A program made the position numbers and the translations under genes. The notes beneath the pieces were generated by a model, which made no database searches, was not told the origin of the DNA, and worked only from the letters and a program-made list of their open reading frames with translations. Below are positions 21,244 through 30,445 of a stretch of 64,000 bases of DNA, one piece after another; position 1 is the first letter of the stretch; each line of letters begins with the position of its first letter. Location of the stretch: contig OY282370.1 in NCBI GenBank assembly GCA_958295745.1, positions 868,001 to 932,000 of the forward strand, read 5' to 3'. Source of the DNA: an uncultured Acidimicrobiia bacterium. GTDB taxonomy: Bacteria > Actinomycetota > Acidimicrobiia > Spongiisociales > Spongiisociaceae.

Positions 21244-22368
21244 TCACCCCGCCTCTCGGAAGATGACATAACTCTCGTCGTTGAACCACACCCGGCCATA
21301 GCGCTCGATCACCGACCTGGTGGCCTCTATATACGCGCCGGACGCCACCGCGTCAGACATCCGCTCTTCATCGATCTGCGCCACGTAGGCCGCTGCGTTC
21401 CAGGCCGCCAGGATGGAGGAGGTGCCGATGTGCTCTACTACCTCCACAGGCATGACCTGCATCTCGTAGCGGAACACCGACTCCGCGTCATTCGTATGCA
21501 CCATGACCAGATCCCGGTCCTCCGACGCCGACAACCGGCGGGAGGCTTCGGACAGCAGGGCGCGCCGATCGGTCCAGAAGGGATCCTCGTCGGGCCACAG
21601 GTTGCGGATGATCTCGATGCCCGGATCGCGACCGTAGGCGTGTATCCCCAGCAGCCGGCCTCCGGGGGCCAGCATCCTGGCCAGCGGCTGGATCACCGTC
21701 TTGACCTTGTGCTCGGCCGTGGTGCGCGCCCTGTACGGCTGGGAGGCGATGATCAGGTCGAACGATCCCTGATAGGCGCCTTCCTCGGGCAGGACACGAC
21801 GGAGTATGAACTCTCGGTCTTTGCGGTAGATCACGTGGACGGCCGGCCTTACATAGACGGGATTGCCGGTCTTGGGGCTGGTCTTCACCTGCCAATCCTC
21901 GGCCAGCGCCTCCCGGATGCTCCGGATCTGGCGGGTGAAGTCGATGGTAGTGGACCCTTCGAGAGCGGTCCTGCGCCACGACACAGCCTGCTTTCCGGAT
22001 CTGGGCCGGAGGTCGGACACCTCTCGGTAGGTCATGTTGGTCGCCACGAAAACCATCTCGGGGTGTTCGTGGAAACGGTCGGGGAGCTTGTCGAGGGCCT
22101 GCCGCACGTCCTCCAGGCTGATCTCCTTGCCCACCACCAGCCAGGGAACGTGGGTGTAGAGCTTATGGAAGCTGCGCATCGCCTCTACCAGCACCGTGGC
22201 GTCGCCCATCCCGGCGTCGAGAAGGCGAAGGGCGTCCGGCCCCGGGGACACCCGCTGCGCCTCGCGGTCGATGCGCCCCGCCACCGCCGATTTCTCGGTT
22301 GTGGTGGTGACGAACATCATGTAGGCGGCCCGGCTGTCGAAGAAGCGGGGCTGTTCCTCATGCTCCAT
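21244..22368 (-). CDS. class I SAM-dependent methyltransferase-like protein
   Basis: About 374 residues. A motif I-like LRLLDAGMGDATVLVEA (about residue 46) and the FDLIIASQPYRARTT segment with PLARMLAPGGRLLGIHAYG support a Rossmann methyltransferase. The long middle insertion and C-terminal region are not familiar. It is co-transcribed with the downstream peptidase and divergent from alr. Substrate unknown. Confidence 0.65.
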   Translation of the reverse strand: MEHEEQPRFFDSRAAYMMFVTTTTEKSAVAGRIDREAQRVSPGPDALRLLDAGMGDATVLVEAMRSFHKLYTHVPWLVVGKEISLEDVRQALDKLPDRFHEHPEMVFVATNMTYREVSDLRPRSGKQAVSWRRTALEGSTTIDFTRQIRSIREALAEDWQVKTSPKTGNPVYVRPAVHVIYRKDREFILRRVLPEEGAYQGSFDLIIASQPYRARTTAEHKVKTVIQPLARMLAPGGRLLGIHAYGRDPGIEIIRNLWPDEDPFWTDRRALLSEASRRLSASEDRDLVMVHTNDAESVFRYEMQVMPVEVVEHIGTSSILAAWNAAAYVAQIDEERMSDAVASGAYIEATRSVIERYGRVWFNDESYVIFREAG

Positions 22369-22444
22369 TTTTCGGCTCCGTTCCCGGCCGCATCTTCTCC
22401 CCGCCCACCCCGTCGAGGCATCCTGTAACGGTACTCTCTCCCCG

Positions 22445-23611
22445 ATGCCCTCGAACGAAGCCCCGGACGCCCCCCGCTTCCCTCCGGTCAACCTCGCCGA
22501 GATCGACCTGGGCCGGATCACGGCCAACTATCGGGCCGTCGAGAGGGCCGCCGGGGGCGCCGGGATGCTCCCGGTGCTCAAGGCCAACGCCTACGGACAC
22601 GGTCTGATACCGGTGGCCCGGCATCTGGAAGCCCTGGAACCGGCCGGGATGGCGGTGGCTTTCCTCGAGGAAGGGGCGCTTCTCCGGGACGCCGGGGTGA
22701 GCTGCCCCATACTGGTCATGGGCGGCATCGACGTGGACCAGATACCCCACTTCATCGCATACGACCTGACCATTACCGCCTCCTCGGTCGAGAAGTTGCG
22801 GGAGGTCGACAAAGCCGCCGGGAAACTCGGAGCAACCGCCCGGCTCCACCTCAAGATAGACACCGGTATGGGGCGGATCGGTATGCGGCCCGACACCGCC
22901 CCCGCCATGTTCGAGGCGGGCTTGGCGGCCGAACATGTGGAAGTCGAGGCCGTCTACAGCCATTTCGCAACCGCCGACTGCGCCGACCCGGAGCAGACCC
23001 GCCGCCAGCTGGAGAGCTTCCATCGGGCGGTGTCCTTCTATTCCGCCCGGGGGGTTACCACCCCCAAGCTCCACATCGCCAACTCGGGGGCGATCCTCCA
23101 GCACCCGGAGTCCCGCCTGGATCTGGTCCGGCCCGGCATCCTGCTCTACGGCCACTACCCGGCGGATTCGGACCAGGCCCCCCGGACCATCCGGGTTTCC
23201 CCGGCGCTGACCTGGAAGTCCCGGGTGGTCTACTTCAAGGTACAACCGGCCGGTTGCCCGGTCGGCTACGGCGCCGCTTGGACGCCCGATCGGGACACCC
23301 GGGTGATCACCGTCCCGGTCGGTTACGGGCACGGCTACTTTCGGGCCCTGTCCGACCGGGGGGAGGTCATCGTGGGGGGGCACCGCCGGCCCATCGCGGG
23401 GCGGGTCTGCATGGACCAGCTGATGGTCGACATAGGGCCGGACGGGGAGGCCTACAACGGCGACGAGGTGGTCCTCATCGGATCGCAGGGGGAGGCGTCC
23501 ATAACCGCCGACGAGCTGGCCCGGTGGGCGGGAACCATCACATACGAGGTGCTCACCAACATCAACACCAGGGTGGAGAGACGCTACATCGGGGCGGGAA
23601 CCACCTCGTAA
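22445..23611 (+). CDS. alr: alanine racemase
   Basis: A PLP enzyme that makes D-alanine for peptidoglycan. The PLP lysine lies in VLKANAYGHG near residue 45. The C-terminal domain has VPVGYGHGYFRAL and the substrate Met-Asp region GRVCMDQLMVDIG. The length of 388 residues is usual. Its 3' end overlaps the convergent dehydrogenase by 28 bases. Confidence 0.95.
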   Translation: MPSNEAPDAPRFPPVNLAEIDLGRITANYRAVERAAGGAGMLPVLKANAYGHGLIPVARHLEALEPAGMAVAFLEEGALLRDAGVSCPILVMGGIDVDQIPHFIAYDLTITASSVEKLREVDKAAGKLGATARLHLKIDTGMGRIGMRPDTAPAMFEAGLAAEHVEVEAVYSHFATADCADPEQTRRQLESFHRAVSFYSARGVTTPKLHIANSGAILQHPESRLDLVRPGILLYGHYPADSDQAPRTIRVSPALTWKSRVVYFKVQPAGCPVGYGAAWTPDRDTRVITVPVGYGHGYFRALSDRGEVIVGGHRRPIAGRVCMDQLMVDIGPDGEAYNGDEVVLIGSQGEASITADELARWAGTITYEVLTNINTRVERRYIGAGTTS

Positions 23612-24540
23612 CCAGGTTCTTCCGGTTCCGTATCGATGATCTCGGCCGGGAAACCAGGCGCCCGCAGCTCGATCCCGCAGGCGTCCTCGAGGAGTCTTAC
23701 GATCCCCGACGACCAGGCGCGGGCGCCGTAGACCTGCTCACCCCGCCGGAAGATGTCGAGAACCAGGGGCGACAGCTCTGCGGGAACTCCGTGCCGATCG
23801 GCGAGCTGCCCGAACAGCGACATGTCCTTCACCACCAGGTCCATGGTGAAGCCGATGTCGTAGCTACCGTTCAGGATCACCTTCGACTCGGTTTCATGGA
23901 CGAACGAGTTGCCCGAGCTGATGCGGATCGCCTCGTAGGCGGCGGCGAGGTCCATTCCGGCCCGCCGGGCGGTCATCATCGCCTCCCCCAGCGCCACCAG
24001 ATGGACCGAGGCCAGGTAGTTGGTAACCACCTTGAGCACCGAGGCGGACCCCAGCCCGCCTATGTGCAGTATCCGCCGGCCCATGACGGTCAGTATCGGC
24101 AGCGCCTTCTCGAAGTCCTCCCGATCGCCGCCTACGAAGATCGAGATGTTCCCGGTCGCCGCCCGGTGGCAGCCGCCCGACACCGGACAGTCCAGCGGGC
24201 GGGCGCCGGCCGCGATCACCGAGCCGCCGAGGCGCCGCACCTCGGCCTCGTCGGTGGTGCTCATCTCCAGCCAGATCTTGCCGGGGCCGAGACCGGCCAG
24301 CACCCCGTCAACACCCTCCATCACCGCACGCACCGCGGAAGGCGACGGAAGGCAGGTGATGATCAGACCGCTGCGCCGGGCCAGATCTCGGCCGGTGTCG
24401 GACCATTCGGCGCCTGCTTCGAGAAAGGGCAGGGCCGCCGTCCGGTCGAGGTCCCGCACCACCAGCTGATGGCCGTTGCGCAGGAGACTCCCCGCCAACT
24501 TGCCGCCCAGGTTGCCGAGCCCGATGAAACCGATCTTCAT
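23584..24540 (-). CDS. beta-hydroxyacid dehydrogenase (3-hydroxyisobutyrate dehydrogenase family)
   Basis: An NAD(P)-dependent dehydrogenase of 318 residues. It starts KIGFIGLGNLGGKLAGSLLRNGH. The substrate motif DCPVSGGCHRAATGNISIFVGGD is near residue 118, and the catalytic lysine region VLKVVTNYLASVHLVALGEAM near 165. Possible substrates are 3-hydroxyisobutyrate, tartronate semialdehyde or other beta-hydroxyacids. The genes around do not decide. Confidence 0.85.
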   Translation of the reverse strand: MKIGFIGLGNLGGKLAGSLLRNGHQLVVRDLDRTAALPFLEAGAEWSDTGRDLARRSGLIITCLPSPSAVRAVMEGVDGVLAGLGPGKIWLEMSTTDEAEVRRLGGSVIAAGARPLDCPVSGGCHRAATGNISIFVGGDREDFEKALPILTVMGRRILHIGGLGSASVLKVVTNYLASVHLVALGEAMMTARRAGMDLAAAYEAIRISSGNSFVHETESKVILNGSYDIGFTMDLVVKDMSLFGQLADRHGVPAELSPLVLDIFRRGEQVYGARAWSSGIVRLLEDACGIELRAPGFPAEIIDTEPEEPGYEVVPAPM

Positions 24541-24588
24541 GACCCGACGGTAGTCCCCGAATAGAGCGCGAAACCGTCCGCCCGCAAA

Positions 24589-24604
24589 GCCCCCGTCCGG
24601 GGGC
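24589..24604 (-). terminator. GC hairpin downstream of vapC
   Basis: GCCCCC, four-base loop, GGGGGC, about 37 bases past the vapC stop. No long T-run follows. Confidence 0.5.
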
Positions 24605-24640
24605 GTTCGCTTGCCTTCGAGACGAGCCGCCCCAAACGCA

Positions 24641-25009
24641 TCAACGGATCTGTTTCACCCTTCCAGATACGCCCCATACCCCGTCGGCGGTAAGCACATC
24701 GGCATCAAGCCGCTCGGCAAGTGCCAAGCACAGACGGTCCGCCAGCGACAAGCCCTCCCCGCGCCTCCAACGTCGGGCGGCCCACTCGGCGTCATCAGCC
24801 GAGACCGACTCGACCTGTATTCCAAAACTGACCAACAGCGCCCGGACCCGAACCCAGTCGCGACCTGCGGCAAACACCTTTTGCGCCACCTCTGACCAAT
24901 TCGCAGCCCCACACCGGGAGTCGCCCGAAAGAGCCGACTCGACCACATCGGCTCCGTCCTCGTTCTGCAGAAACGCAAGGACCGCCGAAGCATCGAGCAC
25001 GACGGTCAC
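24641..25009 (-). CDS. vapC: PIN-domain toxin VapC
   Basis: A PIN-fold ribonuclease of 122 residues, by family a tRNA or rRNA nuclease toxin. Acidic residues are in place: VVLDASAVLAFLQNE at the start, LADRLCLALAERL and VLTADGVW near the end. It overlaps its antitoxin gene by four bases, which supports translational coupling. Confidence 0.9.
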   Translation of the reverse strand: MTVVLDASAVLAFLQNEDGADVVESALSGDSRCGAANWSEVAQKVFAAGRDWVRVRALLVSFGIQVESVSADDAEWAARRWRRGEGLSLADRLCLALAERLDADVLTADGVWGVSGRVKQIR

Positions 25010-25251
25010 CCGGCGTCCTCCCGCTCGGCCGCCCGCCGTCGATCCGCAAGGAGCTGTGATACCAAATCGATACCGCTCAGATCATCCTGAACTTGAGTCC
25101 TCAGCTGCTCGCGCGTCAACAAGACCAGTCCTTCGGAAGATTCCAACAGCACCAGCGGAACCCCTTTGGAGATGCCGGAGCGCTCGCGCACCTCGGCAGG
25201 CACAACGATCCGGCCCCGGTCTCCCACTACAACGGTGTGTGTCCTATCCAT
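25006..25251 (-). CDS. vapB: AbrB/MazE-type antitoxin VapB
   Basis: An 81-residue antitoxin with an AbrB-like swapped-hairpin DNA-binding N terminus (TVVVGDRGRIVVPAEVRERSGI) and a C-terminal tail that would wrap the toxin. The ATG at 25251 is chosen because homologues begin a few residues before the hairpin. Probably autoregulates with VapC. Confidence 0.85.
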   Translation of the reverse strand: MDRTHTVVVGDRGRIVVPAEVRERSGISKGVPLVLLESSEGLVLLTREQLRTQVQDDLSGIDLVSQLLADRRRAAEREDAG

Positions 25252-25343
25252 CCAACGACAGTACCACATGTTGACGGCGTTCAGATGCTCGGAGATATCC
25301 GGGAGAACACCTACCCCTCGGGGCGGTCCGGATCAGCCCGGAG

Positions 25344-26171
25344 TCAGGAGGCCTCCACCGGGTTGGTCATCCTCCCGATGCCCTCGATCTCGAGGGTTAC
25401 CACATCCCCGGAGGCCAGGAACTCGGGGGGTGTACGGGCGAATCCCACCCCGCTCGGGGTCCCGGTCGAGATCACCGCCCCGACCCCTAGGGTGAGGGAC
25501 TGCGACATATGGGACACCAGCGTCGGTATGTCGAAGATCAGGTCGGAGGTGGTGCCGGACTGCTTCAGTTGGCCGTTCACCCACAGCTCGACATCCAGGT
25601 CGTCGGCGGCGCCCAGCTCGTCGACTGTGGTGATCCAGGGTCCCATCGGCTTGAAGGCGTCGAACGATTTGGCTCGGCTCCACTGTACCTCGCTCTTCTG
25701 GATGTCACGGGCGGATACGTCGTTGACGATCACGTAACCCGCCACGTAGTCGAGCGCCTCCCCCACCGCCACGTCGCGGGCCTCCCTCCCGATCACCACC
25801 CCCAGCTCGACCTCCCAGTCCACCTCGTCGGTGAAAGGAGGCAGGAGGATCGGATCATCCGGACCGATGATCGAAGAATTGAAGAACGGAAAGCTGATCG
25901 GAGCGGCCGGTATAGGGGCGCCCGACTCGGCGGCATGGGCGCGGTAGTTGAGGCCGATCCCCACGAACTGGGGCGGATCAGGGATAGGCGCCAGCAGATC
26001 GACCTCGCCGAGCGGTATCCCGTCACCGGCGCCTTCGGCCAGACCGGCCAGCGCGGCGCGGTCGCCCAAGACCTCCATCAAGTCCGGGCCGCCGGTCACC
26101 GGTTGGATCGCGTCGCCGGAGACGAACCCCCAGCCTTCCGCCTCCCCCGTCCTGAAACGCCCTAAACGCAT
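25344..26171 (-). CDS. fumarylacetoacetate hydrolase-family protein
   Basis: A 275-residue FAH-fold enzyme acting on 2-oxo or acylpyruvate-type compounds. It has FVGIGLNYRAHAAESG near residue 70, the metal-binding acidic set DEVDWEVELGVVIG and VNDVSARDIQ, and ISTGTPSGVGFAR. The ATG at 26171 follows AGGAAGG, and the frame upstream is non-coding. Divergent from the zinc dehydrogenase, suggesting a small sugar- or acid-degradation unit (inference). Confidence 0.88.
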   Translation of the reverse strand: MRLGRFRTGEAEGWGFVSGDAIQPVTGGPDLMEVLGDRAALAGLAEGAGDGIPLGEVDLLAPIPDPPQFVGIGLNYRAHAAESGAPIPAAPISFPFFNSSIIGPDDPILLPPFTDEVDWEVELGVVIGREARDVAVGEALDYVAGYVIVNDVSARDIQKSEVQWSRAKSFDAFKPMGPWITTVDELGAADDLDVELWVNGQLKQSGTTSDLIFDIPTLVSHMSQSLTLGVGAVISTGTPSGVGFARTPPEFLASGDVVTLEIEGIGRMTNPVEAS

Positions 26172-26276
26172 CTGTTTCCCTTCCTGCTCGATTGGATGGG
26201 ATTGTATATGATCATCTACGGTCAGAGAACCACGGCGCGAAGCGAGCAGGAACGGGATCGAACCGGTCGAGGAACC

Positions 26277-27299
26277 ATGAACGACGACATGCGGGTGCTG
26301 GTATACGACGGACCCCACCGGTTCCATATAGAGACCCGGCCCCGCCCGGCGCCCGGACCCGGCGAGGTGCGGCTGCGGATGGCCTACGTGGGTATCTGCG
26401 GCTCCGACCTCCATGGCTACACGGGGGAGTCGGGGCGGCGCCTGCCCGGGATGATCATGGGCCACGAAGCCGCCGGTTGGGTCGAGGCCCTCGGTCCGGG
26501 GGTGTCCGGGCCCGAGGTGGGAACCCCGGCCACCTTCAACCCCGGCCTGCCGTGCGACGGATCGTGCGGGCACGTATCCGAGAACCATTGCCCGGAGCTG
26601 CGGGTCATCGGCGTGACGCCTGATATCCAGGGAGCCTTCGCCGACGCCATCGTGGTCCCGGCCGACCGGATAGTCCCGCTCGGAGGGCTGAGCCTCCTCT
26701 GGGGGGCGGGGGTGGAACCGATGGCGGTGGCGCTCCAGGCCGCACGAAGGGCCGGGATCCGCAAGGGGCAGTCGGCGCTGGTGCTGGGAGGCGGAATGAT
26801 CGGCCAGTCGATCGCCCAGACCTGCCGCCTCGAAGGGGCCGCCCGGATAGCGGTGTCGGATCCGATTGCCGACCGCCGTGCGCAGGCGGCCGCCGCCGGA
26901 TTCGAGGCCCTATGCCCCGAAGACGTGGACGGCGCCGGTCCGTTCGACGTTTCGTTCGACGCCGTCGGTATATCGGACACCGCCTCCACCGCCGTCCGCA
27001 ACATCCCCAAAGCCGGGGTTGCCTGCTTCGTCGGACTGGGGCTTCCCGAGGTGTCCATCCCGCTCTTCGACGTCGTGGTAAGCGAGCGGGTGATCGTCGG
27101 CAGTTTTTGCTACCCCGACGCCGTATTCCGCGAAGCCGCCGTCCATCTGGCCGCGGGCAGGCTCGACCTCGACCCGTTGATCGGCAGCGTGGAGAGCTTC
27201 GAGGACACCGCCGCCGCCTTCGAGGACCTTGCCTCCGGGGCGCGAACGGACACCAAGATCATGATGGCCACCGGCGCCGAAGCCCCGAAGCCGGCATGA
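26277..27299 (+). CDS. zinc-dependent medium-chain dehydrogenase
   Basis: An MDR-family alcohol or polyol dehydrogenase of 340 residues. Catalytic zinc ligands are in GICGSDLHG and GHEAAGWVEALG. The structural zinc lobe is reduced (LPCDGSCGHVSENHC). NAD-binding is at ALVLGGGMIGQSIAQ. The GTMNDDM start at 26277 fits the family. The divergent 100-base gap to the FAH gene carries a TATATGATCATCTA palindrome that could be an operator. Confidence 0.85.
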   Translation: MNDDMRVLVYDGPHRFHIETRPRPAPGPGEVRLRMAYVGICGSDLHGYTGESGRRLPGMIMGHEAAGWVEALGPGVSGPEVGTPATFNPGLPCDGSCGHVSENHCPELRVIGVTPDIQGAFADAIVVPADRIVPLGGLSLLWGAGVEPMAVALQAARRAGIRKGQSALVLGGGMIGQSIAQTCRLEGAARIAVSDPIADRRAQAAAAGFEALCPEDVDGAGPFDVSFDAVGISDTASTAVRNIPKAGVACFVGLGLPEVSIPLFDVVVSERVIVGSFCYPDAVFREAAVHLAAGRLDLDPLIGSVESFEDTAAAFEDLASGARTDTKIMMATGAEAPKPA

Positions 27300-27386
27300 A
27301 CACAGGAGAAGGGTGAACCAAACGCCGCCCGCATCGACCGGCGCAAACGATGGAACCCCAACCCGGCAAACCTATCCGCTGACCAT

Positions 27387-28247
27387 TTAGATACGGAGAT
27401 GACTTGCGTTCATCTGTTGGTCGTAGGCTTGCCGGGTTTCCGCCAGGAGGGTGTCGCTTTCGAAGACGTTAGCTTCGATCAGCACTTGGGCGTGACGGTT
27501 GGTCAAAGCTCCTGGATAATTCTGGCGTTGCCGGCATCTCCATACCGCTCTTCCCAGGGGTCCCCAACCTCCACCCTGGTGCGCGGCGTATGCGAGGCCG
27601 AGCAGGTACTCGACTTCGTCGAAGAGATCCTCGTATCTGTCGCCGCTCGGTACGAAGCCGGAGACCATGGGGCACAGGACCTCGAGCAACCGGTCCGAGA
27701 TCGGGGTCTTGTGCCGCGCTAGGTCAGGGAAGGCTTGTTTTATTGCGTCCTCACTGAGGGCTCCACTGGCACCTATCCCGACCCCGACCGGAGACAATTG
27801 GAATGGTTTTCGTACCGTCACCGATCCGAGAACCCGCGCGATCGAGTCGATCCGGTCGGCGGCGGCGCCGCCGAGTCCGATCGCATACAGCGCCAGCAGG
27901 GTCGGGTATTGCTGCATGTCCGACAACAGGGTATTTCCCGAGTGTTCGAGATCTCTCGAGGCCAACCGGTCCACACATCTCGCCCAGAGACGATCGTGCT
28001 CCGCATCATTGGAATGGAATACCCCTACCACGAACAGGTCGAGCAGGCGGGCGACGGACTTCTCGTAGGCCTTTACATTTTCTGCATACCACCCCGGGCC
28101 AGTTAAGACGTCTACAGGAAGGTCCCGAACCGATTCGATCACGCCATCGACCTCGCTCATCATGAAGTCATACAGCTCGATGCGCCGGACGGGATCGGCC
28201 AGATATTTCTTGAGCCGCTCAACCGCAGGAACTTTTTCGTCAGCCAT
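27387..28247 (-). CDS. unrecognised protein, third gene of the AbiE-like operon
   Basis: 286 residues, largely helical, with no motif I can name. It carries SEVDGVIESVRDLPVDVLTGPGWYAE near residue 40 and a Gly-rich LYAIGLGGAAADRI stretch. AAGGA precedes the ATG at 28247, 10 bases after the NTase stop. Its place behind the NTase suggests a role tied to the toxin-antitoxin pair, but this is only inferred from position. Confidence 0.55.
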   Translation of the reverse strand: MADEKVPAVERLKKYLADPVRRIELYDFMMSEVDGVIESVRDLPVDVLTGPGWYAENVKAYEKSVARLLDLFVVGVFHSNDAEHDRLWARCVDRLASRDLEHSGNTLLSDMQQYPTLLALYAIGLGGAAADRIDSIARVLGSVTVRKPFQLSPVGVGIGASGALSEDAIKQAFPDLARHKTPISDRLLEVLCPMVSGFVPSGDRYEDLFDEVEYLLGLAYAAHQGGGWGPLGRAVWRCRQRQNYPGALTNRHAQVLIEANVFESDTLLAETRQAYDQQMNASHLRI

Positions 28248-28257
28248 GTCCTTCAGA

Positions 28258-29136
28258 CTATTCGCCGGGAATGACATCTACGAACGCCGTCGTCCGATAG
28301 CTGCGGTCGAGCAGCTCCTGTGTGTATTTGGTGATGAAGGTGGTGACCGCTGCCGCGTCGGCCGCGTCGTGGAGCGCCTGAACAGCTAGCTCGGTACCAG
28401 GACTGTTCGGCACCGCAAACAGCCGGCGGAGGTACTCGAGGGCTTTCTCGGTTGTCTTCGTCGAAATCGGATCGGTGAGCAGTCTTCTGAATGTGTCGGC
28501 CATGCTGATGACGGGGGCGGCATTGAAGAGCCGATATACATCGCCTGCGTCCTTGGGGAGCAGACGCTCGGGTTTGTTCAGACGCTCGCCGAGCTTGTGG
28601 GCCTTGGCGACCGCGAGCGCCCCGATACCTGCGACCTTCACGTTTACCAGTCGGGCGTCACCCTTTTCAAGGGCGGAAACCAAGAGGTGATCATGATCGA
28701 TGAGGGCGCCCTCGACCCCGACGGTCTTGCGAGCCGCGTCCTTCCCGTGGTCTCCGGGCAACCGGGCGCTGCGCCGTCCTGCCGCCGGCGCCAACTCCGC
28801 CGGCACGATCAGGTCCACCGGTACAGGATCACTCTCTGTGTCGTGGCTTTCGATCGACTTCCGCCAACTGCCGGGTTGTTCCGTGCGCTCGAATCCCGCC
28901 TCGGTCATGACTTTTTCCAGCGGCGGCTGGGAGGCAAGCTTGTTGGGGTCGATGACGAGATCGGCGTCGGTGGTGTAAGGCTGGTAGGCGGGCAACAGGC
29001 CGGCAGTTCGCAGATAGACGGCTTGAGCGCCCACGAGGATGACGGCGTCGTTGTGAGGTTCGAGTGCCGTGAGCACATCGAGGAGAACCCTTCGGGCGTG
29101 TATGTATTCGATGCGGTGCGGTTGTTCTATGTTCAT
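28258..29136 (-). CDS. AbiEii-like nucleotidyltransferase
   Basis: A DNA polymerase beta-like nucleotidyltransferase: ILVGAQAVYLRTAG near residue 31, then TTDADLVIDP with the two acidic metal ligands. This is the pattern of AbiEii/MNT toxins. The ATG at 29136 overlaps the stop of the winged-helix gene by four bases. About 292 residues. It likely transfers nucleotides to tRNA or protein if it acts like AbiEii (family knowledge), with the upstream protein as its antitoxin. Confidence 0.65.
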   Translation of the reverse strand: MNIEQPHRIEYIHARRVLLDVLTALEPHNDAVILVGAQAVYLRTAGLLPAYQPYTTDADLVIDPNKLASQPPLEKVMTEAGFERTEQPGSWRKSIESHDTESDPVPVDLIVPAELAPAAGRRSARLPGDHGKDAARKTVGVEGALIDHDHLLVSALEKGDARLVNVKVAGIGALAVAKAHKLGERLNKPERLLPKDAGDVYRLFNAAPVISMADTFRRLLTDPISTKTTEKALEYLRRLFAVPNSPGTELAVQALHDAADAAAVTTFITKYTQELLDRSYRTTAFVDVIPGE

Positions 29137-30200
29137 GGGATGTCCGCCCGGATGGTGAGGGAGGGTGCCTGCCAGCGCGGGGCGTTGTTCCGCATCCATT
29201 CGAGCAGGGCTTCTCCCTCGGAGGGCAACCTGCCGGGTCCGGTCAGGCAGTCCACCGCGACTTGGGCCAGGGACGCGTTCACCGGATCGCCGCGCCGCCA
29301 GGTGCGCTCGAACACAATGCGGTTGTAAGGGCGGGCCAGGGTCACGTTCCCTCCGATCCGCACCCGGCGTAAGAGGGCGGCTCCGGCGAGTCGGTCAGGG
29401 TCCTCGGTGTACACCACCGCGACCAGAGGTACGGTAACCGACACCAGAGCGGACGAGGCGAACGACCCGGTGAGCGCCCACCCTTTTTCCCCGCTCGATG
29501 CGAGATCGCTTAGAAACTGCTCGGGTCCTCCGCCGGCGACCCAGCTCGTGGTGTCGTTCGCGCCGTACATCGAGTAAGTGACGGCCATCTGTCGCAGGAT
29601 GGACTCCCATTCGACATGCCTGACCGGCCCGCGCGGCTTCTTTTCGATCAGCAGCTCCTCCGAGAGGGCCGCCAGCAGGCGCGATATGTAACCGGGGTCA
29701 GTGCGCAGCGCCGCCGAGAGGTCGCCGACGCCGTAGGGCGGACGCACCTCGGCGAGGGTGCGGAGCAACGCCCACGCCCGGGCGCCCCGAAGGTTCGGCC
29801 GCTTGGCGGGCTCGGGCGATGGATCGCGATCCGCTCCCTGGGCGCGGAGGGCGAGCCCCGGCCGGTTCATTGTCAGGCATACGTTGCCGGTCTGGTCCAC
29901 ATAGCCGCGCCCCGCCTGCTCAAGTATCTCCCGGGTACGAGGGCTCAGCCATGAGGCGGCGATGATCGACGTTCCGGCTGATGGGGGCAACGCGGACGCC
30001 TCCCGCGCGGCGAGGCGGTACCGCGCCAGGATGGTGATCTGGCCTGCCGCACCGTCGGGCGCGGTCACCCGCGCCGCGCCGCCCGCGTTGGATCGACCGG
30101 CGGAGTCGACCTGCCAGGCGTTCGGCAGGAGGGATCCGATCGCGGCGAGGGCCGAGTCGAAGAGCCGGCGGGTTGTCCCGGGGTCAGGTTTTTGCACCAT
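29133..30200 (-). CDS. AbiEi-like winged-helix antitoxin/autoregulator
   Basis: 355 residues with a central winged-helix segment (RGARAWALLRTLAEVRPPYGVGDLSAALRTDPGYISRLLAALSEE split around residue 160) and a C-terminal domain. This is the plan of type IV AbiEi antitoxins. The ATG at 30200 has GAGG just upstream. The ATG 60 bases earlier lies before the predicted transcript start. Promoter and paired inverted repeats upstream point to autoregulation. Confidence 0.65.
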   Translation of the reverse strand: MVQKPDPGTTRRLFDSALAAIGSLLPNAWQVDSAGRSNAGGAARVTAPDGAAGQITILARYRLAAREASALPPSAGTSIIAASWLSPRTREILEQAGRGYVDQTGNVCLTMNRPGLALRAQGADRDPSPEPAKRPNLRGARAWALLRTLAEVRPPYGVGDLSAALRTDPGYISRLLAALSEELLIEKKPRGPVRHVEWESILRQMAVTYSMYGANDTTSWVAGGGPEQFLSDLASSGEKGWALTGSFASSALVSVTVPLVAVVYTEDPDRLAGAALLRRVRIGGNVTLARPYNRIVFERTWRRGDPVNASLAQVAVDCLTGPGRLPSEGEALLEWMRNNAPRWQAPSLTIRADIP

Positions 30201-30258
30201 GTTCCTCGATACCGTTTCGGGGGCAGGGGGAAAGGCCCGTGTCCGCACCTTCATGCTC

Positions 30259-30288
30259 AATATAGTTATTTGCTTGAGTTAGGCAAAT
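30259..30288 (-). promoter_or_regulatory. promoter with overlapping inverted-repeat operator (AbiE-like operon)
   Basis: Minus strand: TTGCCT (30286-30281), 16 bases, TATATT (30264-30259). A 21-base inverted repeat with ATTTGC and GCAAAT arms (30268-30288) covers the -35 and the spacer, so binding would shut the promoter. Confidence 0.65.
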
Positions 30289-30384
30289 ACTGAGAATAAT
30301 ACAGAAGCTAATAGAAACCCCCCTCAACGACATTCTTGGTCCCCCCATTTTCCCTTTATAAGGATTATATTGCCCTGTACGGTA

Positions 30385-30405
30385 ATTTGCTTGTATCAGG
30401 CAAGT
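30385..30405 (-). promoter_or_regulatory. second copy of the AbiE-like operator
   Basis: An inverted repeat with ATTTGC and GGCAAG arms, 117 bases upstream of the first copy and in the same orientation. It keeps TTGCCT and AAGCAAAT but has no -10 at the right distance, so it may be an auxiliary operator. Confidence 0.55.
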
Positions 30406-30445
30406 AGTTCTAAAAGCATGTGTATGAACTAACCGTGGGGGTGGA

